Source: Lolium rigidum
Lineage: Eukaryota > Streptophyta > Magnoliopsida > Poales > Poaceae
Assembly (NCBI RefSeq): GCF_022539505.1
Contig: NC_061511.1
Location: 39,049,144-39,113,143, forward strand
DNA length: 64,000 bases
Reading direction: 5' to 3'
Every line of letters begins with the position of its first letter. The stretch's first letter is position 1. Below the pieces are notes generated by a model. It was not told the origin of the DNA and made no database searches. It saw only the letters and a program-made list of their open reading frames with translations. A program made the position numbers and the translations under genes. Shown one piece after another: positions 33,281 through 43,953 of the stretch.

Positions 33281-34639
33281 GATGCGATGCCAAGCAGTGC
33301 CCACGCGCCAAGCAGCAGCTGCTTCGATCTCTCTACGCGAGCATCGCCTATGCTGTTCCTGCTCTCACTGCCTTTACTCCGCATTCACGTGTTGCTGCTA
33401 GCTGCTCTCACTGCGGCTCTCTCTCTTTTCTATTATGTTCTGCAGGTTTAGACAGATTGAAAAGATAAATGCATATGAGAAGAGAAGCGAACGGGGTAGA
33501 TTCTTCTTGCCGTGCACAGCTAGTAATTGTGCGACATGTTTAGGTGAAAATATATTGATGAAAAGCATCGGCTTTACCTCTGATTATTCAGTGTAAGAAT
33601 GCTTCATCCTCCCTCTGTTTCTTGTTCAATCCTTCACGTTCAAAGTACAACTTACTGAAACTAGGAAGTACGAGCGTGGGGTTAGGTAAGTACAGATGAT
33701 ATTCAAAACTGAATGTGCCGACTGATACAAAATGTTTAAATTAAAGCAATACACTCGTATCATCTTTGTAGTTCAATCGCACAAACTGAGCAGTTCAATT
33801 GCTATTTTTGACAAATTCAGTTGTCTATACTCAGAAGTTTGCTTCATCCCCATCGAAAAAGTTCACTTCTTTGTGCTTTGATCTTCTCAGTTTGCAGGAT
33901 TCTACTCTAATTGAAAACACATTGTGTTGGTTTCGGTTGCACAAGATGGAGAACAAATTGATAGAATAGTTTTCTTTCTTAATCTAACTACTCCTATGTA
34001 CTATTTTCCTTTTTCTCCATATGGCTTTGCTCATGTGCTGGTTCAGAGCTGGTGCGCCGAACGTGTTTGTTAACAGGTCCATGAGAAACTAATGAATTCG
34101 CCTTCTTCAGACTTCGTTTTGGTGTGTGACGACCAGAGAAGCATGCCACTATTTGGCTGCTCATAGCGGGGTCTCTAGAGTGTTGCAGGTGTGCGTGTCA
34201 ATGAGTATGCCATCCAGGGTCATTGACTCGCCTGTGTTGAGATAATTAATTGATGCTGATGCACTCCACCCGCAGCAGATTCAATATACTAGGTTCCTTT
34301 GTTCGGAGCAGTACAAAAGAGGAGTAAAAAAATAAAACTATCTTTTATCAAAGTTTATTTTGTAAGTCCCTGAAAAATTCGACCAACAATTTAGTGTCAA
34401 AATTCTAAAACATGCAGATTGTTCGGTGCGATTCGCGAACCGGGTTAAAAGTTCATTCTAGCCTTTGTTGCTTTCCTTCTCTTTTTCACTAATTTATGAT
34501 AGATTGATAGGCAGTTCAACCTTCATAGGGCAGGCCGTTCAACCATAACGGTTAGGAAGTTCAACTTTAACAGGCGTGCATGCCAACCTTGAAGGTAGGT
34601 AGTTCAACCTTTCGCAAAACCACTTCTAGAAGTGAAGGC

Positions 34640-37600
34640 TCATGTCATGGGTAGTCCAATGCTCTGTTTTTTGTGGGGCAAAGATTTATTGTGAAAATCT
34701 CATTGTTTTGATCACCGAACATCTTAAATCGTAGGCACCAAAATATTTATATAGTAGAGAGTTTGTGTCTAATTTCATTACTAATGTATTTCATAATAAA
34801 TAAATGGATTTTACCCATCAAATTGAAGTCGCCATCTCACAAAGAACACCGGAGATATGATTGTAAAACTTTTAAAATTAGATTGATAGGGCAGTCAGTT
34901 CAACCTTCACAGCGGCAGGAAGTTTAATCATAACGGGTAGGCAGTTCAACCTTGACAGGCGCGCAGGTCAACCTTGCAGGTAGGCAGTTCAACATTTCGT
35001 AAAACCACGTCGGGAAGTTCAAGCTCATTGCACGAGCAGTGCAAGCTCATGTCACCGGACAGTTCAATGCTCTGTTTTTTGCGGGGCGGAAATCTATTGT
35101 GCAAATCTCATCGTTTTGATCACCGACCACCTCAATCATTGGCACTAAAAGCTTTATATGGTAGAGTATGAGTCTAATTTAATTACCTATTGTATTTCAC
35201 AGCAAATCAAGGGATTTAACCTATCAAATTCAAGCCATCATATCGCAAAAAAACACCGAAAACATGATTTTAAAACTTCTAAAATTAGTTTTAAACCGTA
35301 CGGATTTGGGGCAAATGTTAGATACAAAAAAGATGCGCCTTATTGACACCTTTCCAATGATATATCATTCTCATTTTTTGAATTTATCATTTGAGAATTG
35401 CGGGAAAATCCGTTGGTGCCCCGTCACTCCAAAAACAGCGTCGGGCAGTTCAACCTAATAGCATGAGAAGTGCAAACGCATGTCACCGGGCAGTTCAATA
35501 CTCTGTTTTTTGCGGGGCGGAAATCTATTGTGCAAATCTCGTCGTTTTGATCACCGAACACCTCAATCGTTGGCACCAAAAGCTTTATATGGTAGAGTAT
35601 GAGTCTAATTTAATTACCTATTGTATTTCACAGCAAATCAAGGGATTTAACCTATCAAATTCAAGCCATCATATCGCAAAAAAACACCGAAAACATGATT
35701 TTAAAACTTCTAAAATTAGTTTTAAACCGTACGGATTTGGGGCAAATGTTAGATACAAAAAAGATGCGCCTTATTGACACCTTTCCAATGATATATCATT
35801 CTCATTTTTTGAATTTATCATTTGAGAATTGCGGGAAAATCCTTTGGTGCCCCGTCACTCCAAAAACAGCGGCGGGCAGTTCAACCTAATAGCATGAGAA
35901 GTGCAAGCGCGTGTCACCGGGCAGTTCAATACTCTGTTTTTTGCGGGGCGGAAATCTATTGTGCAAATCTCGTCGTTTTGATCACCGAACACCTCAATCG
36001 TTGGCACCAAAAGCTTTATATGGTAGAGTATGAGTCTAATTTAAATACCCATTGCATTTCACAGCAAATCAAGGGATTTAACCCATCAAATTCAAGCCAT
36101 CATATCGCAAAAGAACACCGAAAACATGATTTTAAAACTTCTAAAATTAGTTTTAAACCGTACGGATTTGGGACAAATGTTAGATACAAAAAAGATGCGC
36201 CTTGTTGACACCTTTCCAATGATATATAATTGTCATTGTTTGAATTTATCAAGTGAGAATTGGGGGAAAATCATTTGGTGCCCCGTCACTCCAAAAACAA
36301 CATCGGGCAGATCAACCTCATAGCACGAGAAGTGCAAGCGCATGTCACCGGGAAGTTCAATACTCTGTTTTTTGCGGGTCGGAAATCTATTGTACAAATC
36401 TCATCGTTTTAATCACCGAACACCTCAATCGTTGGCACCAAAAGCTTTATATCATAGAGTATGAGTCTAATTTAAATACCTATTGCATTTCACAGCAAAT
36501 CAAGGGATTTAACCCATCAAATTCAAGCCATCATATCGCAAAAGAACACCGAAAACATGATTTTAAAACTTCTAAAATTAGTTTTAAACCGTACGGATTT
36601 GGGACAAATGTTAGATACAAAAAAGATGCGCCTTGTTGACACCTTTCCAATGATATAATTGTCATTGTTTGAATTTATCAAGTGAGAATTGCGGGAAAAT
36701 CATTTGGTGTCCCATCACTCCAAAAACAGCATCGGGCAGTTCAACCTCATAGCACGAGAAGTGCAAGCGCATGTCACCGGGCAGTTCAATACTCTGTTGT
36801 TTGCGGGGCGGAAATCTATTATGCAAATCTCATCGTTTTAATCACCGAACACCTCAATCGTTGGCACCAAAAGCTTTATATCATAGAGTATGAGTCTAAT
36901 TTAAATACCTATTGCATTTCACAACAAATCAAGGGATTTAACCCATCAAATTCAAGTCATCATATCACAAAAGAACACAGAAAACATGATTTTAAAACTT
37001 CTAAAATTAGTTTTAAACCGTACGGATTTGGGGCAAATTTTAGATACAAAAAAGATGCGCCTTGTTGATACCTTTCCAATGATATATCATTCTCATTTTT
37101 TGAATTTATCATTTGAGAATTGCGGGAAAATCCTTTGGTGTCCCGTCCCTCCAAAAACAGCGTCGGGCAGTTCAACCTCATAGCACGAGAAGTGTAAGCG
37201 CGTGTCACCGGACAGTTCTATACTCTGTTTTTGCGGGGCGGAAATCTATTGTGCAAATCTCATCGTTTTGATCACTGAACACCTCAATCGTTGGCAACCA
37301 AAGCTTTATATGGTAGAGTATGAGTCTAATTTAATTACTTATTGCATTTCACAATAAATCAAGGGATTTAACCCATCAAATTCAAGTCATCATATCGCAA
37401 AAGAACACCGAAAATATGATTTTAAAACTTATAAAATTAGTTTTAAACCGTACGGATTTGGGGCAAATGTTAGATACAAAAAAGATGCGCCTTGTTGACA
37501 CCTTTCCAATGATATATCATTCTCATTTTTTGAATTTATCATTTGAGAATTGCGGGAAAATCCTTTGGTGCCCCGTCACTCCAAAAACAGCGTCGGGCAG

Positions 37601-38530
37601 TTCAACCTCATAGCACGAGAAGTGCAAGCGCGTGTCACCGGGCAGTTCTATACTCTGTTTCTTGCGGGGCGGAAATCTATTGTGCAAATCTCATCGTTTT
37701 GATCACCGAACACCTCAATCGTTGGCACCAAAAGCTTTATATGGTAGAGTATGAGTCTAATTTAATTACCTATTGCATTTCACAACAAATCAAGGGATTT
37801 AACCCATCAAATTCAAGTCATCATATCGCAAAAGAACACCGAAAACAGGATTTTAAAACTTAAAAAATTAGTTTTAAATCGTACGGATTTGGGGCAATTG
37901 TTAGATACAAAAAAGATGCGCCTTGTTGACACATTTCCAATGATATATCATTCTCATTTTTTGAATTTATCATTTGAGAATTGCGGGAAAATCCTTTGGT
38001 GCCCCGTCACTCCAAAAACAGCGTCGGGCAGTTCAACATCATAGCACGAGAAGTGCAATCGCGTGTCACCGGGCAGTTCAATCCTCTGTTTTTTGCGGGA
38101 CGAAAATCTATTGTGTAAATCTCATCGTTTTGATCACCGATCACCTCAATCGTTGGTACCAAAAGCTTTATATGGTAGAGTATGAGTCTAATTTAATTAC
38201 CTATTGCATTTAACAACAAATCAAGGGATTTAACCCATCAAATTCAAGTCATCATATCGCAAAGAACACCGACAACATGATTTTAAAACTTCTAAAATTT
38301 GTTTAAACCGTACGAATTTGGGGCAAATGTTAGATACAAAAAAAGATGCGCCTTGTTGACACATTTCCAATGATATATCATTCTCATTTTTTGAATTTAT
38401 CATTTGAGAATTGCGGGAAAATCCTTTGGTGCCCCATCACTCAAAAAACAGCGTCTGGCAGTTCAACCTCATAGCACGAGAAGTGCAAGGGCATGTCATC
38501 GGGCAGTTCAATACTCTGTTTTTTGAAATT
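34640..38530 (+). repeat. Tandem array of about nine 431-bp units
   Basis: The anchor TTGAGAATTGCGGGAAAATC occurs at 35391, 35822, 36253, 36682, 37113, 37543, 37974 and 38404, a spacing of 429-431 bp. Diverged units precede it from about 34640 and 35010. Units contain GGCAGTTCAACCTCATAGCA, TCACCGGGCAGTTCAATACT, TTTTGCGGGGCGGAAATCTA and AACCGTACGGATTTGG. Each unit has a 128-codon frame, but it starts at TTG, runs across the unit boundary, and breaks where units carry indels. I treat these frames as non-coding. Confidence 0.9.
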
Positions 38531-39435
38531 CAATGCGTGTGGAATTTGAAAAAATCTTAAAACATGAAAAGGTTGAGTTTGCTCTGTAGCTTTCCAATGA
38601 CATATCATCTGCATCATTCCGACAAACGGTTGAAAAAATTGATAGAAATTACCGTCCGCCCATTTTTTAATATGTTCGGATTATTGTATTTTCAAAATTA
38701 TTCAAAAACTATGTCGAATTTCAAAAACTTAAAACATGAAAAATTTGCAAAATTTCATTATCTATCCAACGGTATATCATTTGCATCATTTGGAGAAGGG
38801 GTTCGAAAACCGGAGTAAAAATTTGTTTTCTAGCCATATAGGAACGTTTCGTATATTCAAAATTAAATTGAAACCATGCAAAATCTGCGAAAAGTGTAAA
38901 CATAAAAAAGTTGTGGTTTTCCATTACCTATCCAACCGTATATCATTTGCATAATTCCGATAAACGGTTGAAACTTTTTTTCGAAATTACCCTTCGCCTG
39001 TTTTTTTAATACGTCCGGATTTCGGTATTATCAAAATTATTCAAAAACTGTTGGGAATTTCACAAAACTCAAAACATGAAAAAGATGCGAAATTTCAATA
39101 TCTATCCAACGGTATATCATTTGCACCATTTGGATGAGCGGTTCGAAAATCGTACTAAAAGTTCTTTTTGTGGCCACATAGAAATGTTTCGTATTTTCAA
39201 AATTAAATTTAAACCGTGAAGAATCTGCAAAAAGTGTAAACATGAAAAAGTTACGGTTTTTCATTATCTATCCAACGGTATATCATTTCACAATTTCGAC
39301 AAAAGGTTGAGAAATTTGATGTAGAATCAGTAGCTCCAACCCCTGTTATCCAGGAAGTTCAACCCTGTGTACAGGAAAGTTCAACTCGGTGCTCAGAATA
39401 TTATTCTGCAACTGGTTGGATAGATAATGAAAAGA

Positions 39436-39470
<35 letters not shown>

Positions 39471-39684
39471 AGAAAAAGGAAACGTCAATCAGACCAATGA
39501 TGGGATGCTTGTTTACAGAAACAAGTAAAGAATGAACTTTGCTCTTTCATAAAGGTTAAAGGAAGGAACCGAGTCATGAATGAATAAAGAAGAAAGGGAT
39601 AACTTGCCATGTGGATCCATGCCAAAAAGACATTATCTGAACTGTAATTTTTCCTACTATTTTTTTGTTTGCCTATGGTATAAA
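39471..39684. other. Duplicated NLR-upstream DNA, copy A part 5
   Basis: Matches about 55151-55366 of copy B, starting GAAAAAGGAAAC and ending GGTATAAA. No gene seen. Confidence 0.8.
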
Positions 39685-40673
39685 CAAGGGGGCGGGATCC
39701 GGGCGCATGGGCCGGGAGAGAGAGCGCTGGCCAGAGATAACCAACCTGCCCTTCGATTTGGTAGCGTCTGCATCCCTTCAGAGTGACGGGGGCAGGCTCT
39801 CCTCACCCTTTGACTGACGCACCTGCACCGCCGCCTCACCGCCCGCGCCCCGCCTCACCGTGATGGATGTCCTGGTTCACACAGGGTCACAGGCTGCAGC
39901 AAGAAAGATGAGGGAACCGGCCTCAGAGGGAATGGGTGGACGAAATTAATGGCAATTTGGGGATTAGAGAGGAGTCGGCGGCGATGCTCGACGTGGACGT
40001 CCGCGACCACACCTCATCAACTACATGTTCCGCACGACCTCGATGCTGGCCGATGTTCTTTGCCTCCTCGCCGGCGCCGCTCCTCCCCCCTCCCCTGCTG
40101 CTCTCCTCCAGCGCCACTACTCCACTCTGCCCTCGTGACGGCCGTAGCTGGACGCCGGCGTCCGCGACCACACCGGCTGCACCTCGCCAGCAGCTTGTCT
40201 CGCTGCCCCTCGTCCATGCCAACGACGGCGCCGCCACCCAGCTCCCTACCGATGACCAAGCCCATGGCGGGGCTAGTGTTTCGTAGGCGCACGTAGGGCC
40301 GCGGCCGAGCAGCGCAGTGGCGGGGAATCGAAAGAGGAGTAGGAGGCGGCGGCTCGGATGTGCCCACGGAGGGGAGAGGTGGGGAATGAGAGGTGGGAGC
40401 ATGGTCGGCTCGGGAGCAACGAAGCGGTAAGCGGCTGGGCGCACCGCTTTGACCATCTAACAATGCTACAGCCACGCTGAAGGAAGCCAGAAAAAACTGC
40501 ATATGTGTTTTCCATCCTATATAAAAATCTTAGAGAGCACCAAATGTGCACATAGGAAAATAACTGCGGGAATGAAACTACCAAGCCCATACGTGTCAAC
40601 ACCACAGTAATTCAGAAATAGACCTCAAAATTATGACAAAATAGATGTTGGTTGCCGGTTAGTATAGTACATA
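39685..40673. other. GC-rich 989-bp segment present only in copy A
   Basis: Copy B joins GGTATAAA directly to TTCAGCTCTG. In copy A 989 bp intervene with no target-site duplication or terminal repeats that I can see. It could be an insertion in A or a deletion in B. 39790-40470 is GC-rich with overlapping frames on both strands, the largest 177 aa on minus (39923-40456), and none is recognised. Confidence 0.6.
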
Positions 40674-41236
40674 TTCAGCTCTGTGATTCCATGGTTGTGG
40701 GTTTACTTTTTCAACTCTGCACTCTTGTACCGCTAGGTAATCGCTGTGGTTGATGATACGAATCAGTCTATGGCTACCTAGTGGTCCTATAATTGGATGT
40801 TTGCGCATTCCTAAACATGCACGTGAGGATAACATAATTTGGTGCGACATTAGGCTTTGTGGAAGTTTTGAAGTAAACGGGGAAAGGGAAGAGGATTGCA
40901 AGATAAGAAATGATGTCTCAAATCTTGTGTGCTGAATCTATAGTCTATCTTTTACATAGCACATTTTATTGTCACAGACAAGGAAACGCTGTCCTTTAAT
41001 CTTGTGCATTACTCACAAGTGAATTCAAATAAAAGCATTACCTTTACTGTGGAAGTGCACAATTTATTAATGCGCTCATGCCTTTAGCTTGGTATAGTCT
41101 GCCATCCGGTACCATGGCGTTTCAAGCAAGCTATACTCTGAAAATTAAACAAGCCAAAGAACATGGCTGGGCCATAATTTTATTTGCAAATCAGAAACCT
41201 TTTTGCACGGAAGAATTCATCTCTGGTATTCAATAA
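40674..41236 (+). other. Duplicated NLR-upstream DNA, copy A part 6, with a conserved short ORF
   Basis: Matches 55367-55943. An open stretch from 41033 to the stop at 41234-41236 reads, from its ATG at 41114, MAFQASYTLKIKQAKEHGWA and ends EEFISGIQ. Copy B keeps it with one change (G to D). It looks protein-like, but I recognise no family. It may be a gene remnant. Confidence 0.55.
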
Positions 41237-42269
41237 CAGTTGCAGACCATGAAAAAAATCAACAAACTTGTGAGGCTTTAACATATGTGTGCAGAAAACA
41301 GTGTTTTTGTTGTTTATCACTGATGCAATTAGGACCTTCTCGAGAAATCCTCGGTCCTTGGCTCAATAAATTTCTGAATTGATCACTTTCTTCTTTTTTG
41401 TTTTGACGGATAATTGTTCACTTTCTCAGAGAACAAAACAGTGTAATGGCGCAGGAAAAGATGCCACTGATGACGGGGAAGGGAGGCCATCAGAATACAC
41501 GGGCGCTGAAGTTGATCCCTCCACTAAGGGGTAGCTGCAAGGTGAATGTTGATGTGATAATATGATTTATTTATTTATTTACAGGAGTAGCACGTGATTT
41601 CAAAAAATTTCAAAAGTATGACTTGGTCGGATGTCAGCTGACCAACTGGTCAGCTACCGGCCGATCGGCCAACTACCGGCTTTGCAGGTGGCAGCGCAGG
41701 CCGAGCAGCCGACAGCCCCCTGTCGGCCACCAGCATGCCGATCGGTCGGTTGTGGCCAGACCATGCATGGCATGACCTGCCGGCCCGCAGACGCTCCCCC
41801 GGCCGCTGGCCTTTCTTCTTCCTCCTTCCTTCATCTCTTCCCTGTTCAACGGAGCAGCAAGAACAGCTCGCAAAAACTTCACCATTTTCTCAGATTTCCA
41901 CTGATTTAACCACCAAAACTTCACCATTTTGCTGCTATTAGTTGAGGGAAGTCTGATCTACAGATGGGTTAGGATTTGGAGGCGATTGGTGGTGCTGTTT
42001 AGCAGCAATGGTGATGAAGTGGTGGAGGTTGGTGGTGGTGTAAGGGGCTGAGCTGCTGGTGCGGGTTGGTGCTGGTGCTGAGCTGCTGCGTGCTGTTGGC
42101 GCTGCTGCTGTTGGAGAGGGTGCTCACGCTACAAGGGTAAACCCTAATCTTTGCATATTAGTGTTAACTGTGTAGGTTTATGCTAGTTGTTGTACGTGTT
42201 AGTGTATTTCTGTGCTGTGTTGTAGTTACATTTGTTGACGCGAACGAACAAAATTTTAGGTCAGCAAAG
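41237..42269. other. Intergenic DNA, no gene recognised
   Basis: Continues copy A beyond the point where copy B is interrupted by the Tat element. 41620-41780 holds GC-rich inverted motifs (GTCAGCTGACCAACTGG, CGGCCGATCGGCC). The last 300 bp is rich in GGTGGTGCTG and may be leader sequence of the MULE gene that follows. No MULE terminal inverted repeat could be defined. Confidence 0.5.
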
Positions 42270-43049
42270 ATGACAGATATAGTGAAGATAGTATTTTACT
42301 ATGGTTTGGATAGTATCCGATCAAATGAGACGGGAGTTGATCTGAGTGAGTTCAAATCGGTAGAGATGGATTTGACTGCCCCTAGAACATGGACAATTGA
42401 GGAGGTGAAGGACTGGTTGATAGAATGTTTCGGGCTTAATCCTGAAGTGCACACAGTGGGTGTGCATGCATTGTGGACTGTCATTATCAAATATTTTTTG
42501 GTATCTGAGGCATGTAGATGATACCTCAAAGTGGGTGAGCTGGTTAAAAGGGTCTGAGAGGAGAGGAACTAACCCTGTCGCCTTAGTTCTTCCGGTGGTG
42601 AAGGAGGTAGCGCCTCCTGAAGGAGGTTACAGTGCAGGAGGTGGTTACGAATCAGGCCAGAGCAGTCAAGTACCCGGCGGTGGCAGTGGTTACGAGCCTA
42701 GACAGAGCAGCCATGCGGAAGATAATTATAGTGGTCAGGCTGATGGCTACATAGGAGAAGACGGTGATGTTGATGGTGACGAAGAAAATGGATACATGCA
42801 GAACCAGATGGAAGAGGAAGATACATAAGGTGAAAGTGATGCTGATGATTCCGATGAGTCTGATTTGAGGAGGAGGTGCCTAATCCTGGCAGATGGAATC
42901 AAGACTTTACGTCTGCAATGACAGTCAACGATGGCCATGATTCTAACTGGGAATATCACCAGAACAATATTGCCGTAGGGGCCATGTTTCCGTCGAAGCG
43001 ACATATGCAGGATGCAATAATTAAGTGGGCAATGGCGACTCAAAGGTAG
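42270..43049 (+). pseudogene. MULE (MuDR-type) transposase N-terminal fragment
   Basis: ATG 42270 opens MTDIVKIVFYYGLDSIRSNE, then WTIEEVKDWLIECFGLNPEV and VGVHALWT. These are typical of the N-terminus of grass Mutator-like transposases. A one-base shift near 42485 moves to FWYLRHVDDTSKWVSWLKGS, then RRGTNPVALVLPV and a glycine/serine/glutamate linker. A stop at 42826 and another frame change lead to IAVGAMFPSKRHMQDAIIKW, the MuDR DNA-binding domain. The sequence then breaks off at about 43049, before the zinc-finger and DDE catalytic regions. It cannot transpose anything. Confidence 0.75.
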
Positions 43050-43680
43050 CTCAAAACAAGTGTATCATCTGGAAAATACCTGACGATGGAATAGGGCGAA
43101 CCTTATCCCAAGGGATTCAAGGCTCCACGAGACGTCCAGAAGTACGACCCCTCCCTCGATTCGGGGGTGTGCAACTGAGCATCACCTGGAGTCGACGATG
43201 GCTCCCTTCGCGGGACTCTCAAGCAGTGCCCGACGCCCGAATCCTACGACGACTCCATGGCGCACTCAAGGACTACTGATGGAGATATAGCCCACATGGT
43301 CTATCACCAGAAGGACTCGCTTGGGCGACAGGGCCAGGGCCAGGGGCCTGACTTAACTCGCCTGGGCCGGCTGGATCTGGAGGTAGCCTAGGAGAATAGC
43401 TACATGGCCCATTAGGCCTGTGAGTCGCTAACAGGCTCGTACACTTTAAACCCTAACCGAGGGTGCTCATATAAACACGCGGCATGGAACCCTAGACCGA
43501 CGATTCCACCTTCATACTACCTTGCGAGTCACCATAGCCGACTTGCAGGACCCCATTGTAACTCTCCAATCAATACAGATAGCAGGAAGTAGGCCTTCTG
43601 TTCTCTTGAAGGGCTGAACCTGGGTAAACCCTGGTCTTCGTGCAATCTCGATCCGTAAATGGCTACATTTCCCTAGCTCC
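43050..43680 (+). mobile_element. LTR-retrotransposon remnant (LTR-like)
   Basis: The segment has an LTR-like layout: a TATA-like CTCATATAAACACGCGGC near 43467, then AACCCTAGACCGACG, CAATCAATACAGATAGCAGG and GAACCTGGGTAAACCCTGG. I recall these as typical of the R/U5 end of Triticeae Gypsy LTRs. No pair, target-site duplication or coding domain was found. It abuts the truncated MULE gene. 43681-43953 holds nothing recognisable before the NLR stop codon. Confidence 0.4.
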
Positions 43681-43953
43681 GCAACTCTCAAATGCTACCC
43701 TTGTAGCACACGCCGTGGACATATCCATGACAGTGTATACCAAGAAAACCCAGTGTGTACACTGGATCCCAATGGATTGTAAACTATGGGACAAAAAACC
43801 TGATAATATCAAGCACTCGAGCTTTATTATTTATTATAACATGAGAAACGTTGTTGTAATAAAATAAAACGTACAGAAACGACTATACAGAGACAACAAC
43901 ATAGCAGTAAAACAAACATGCATGACAAGAGCATGCAACTCACAGGAGAGTGA

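Larger units (their letters stand above)
32676..39470. mobile_element. (TA)n-bounded unclassified element, module 2
   Basis: Bounded by TA tracts at 32664-32675 and 39436-39470. The left end is CACTATTCCGCAACCAATGC followed by TCGGAATATTATTTTGAGCACCG. The right end read inward is TCTATCCAACCAGTTGCAGA followed by ATAATATTCTGAGCACCG, so the ends are imperfect inverted repeats sharing TGAGCACCG. Contents: a GC-rich segment (about 32740-33280), a unique stretch to 34600, a 431-bp tandem array, then degenerate units with TCCAACGGTATATCATTTGC to 39340. It shares the GTTCA repeats and end style of module 1, so the two look like members of one family. No transposase was recognised. Confidence 0.6.

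Noticed and set aside
35391..38213. Series of 128-codon frames repeating every 431 bp, looking like a family of tandem genes.
   Set aside because: They start at TTG, cross unit boundaries, the period is not a multiple of three, and indels break some units. They are a by-product of the satellite array.
39923..40456. 177-codon minus-strand frame as a gene.
   Set aside because: Equally long frames exist on the plus strand in the same GC-rich DNA, with no domain or promoter signal that I can defend.
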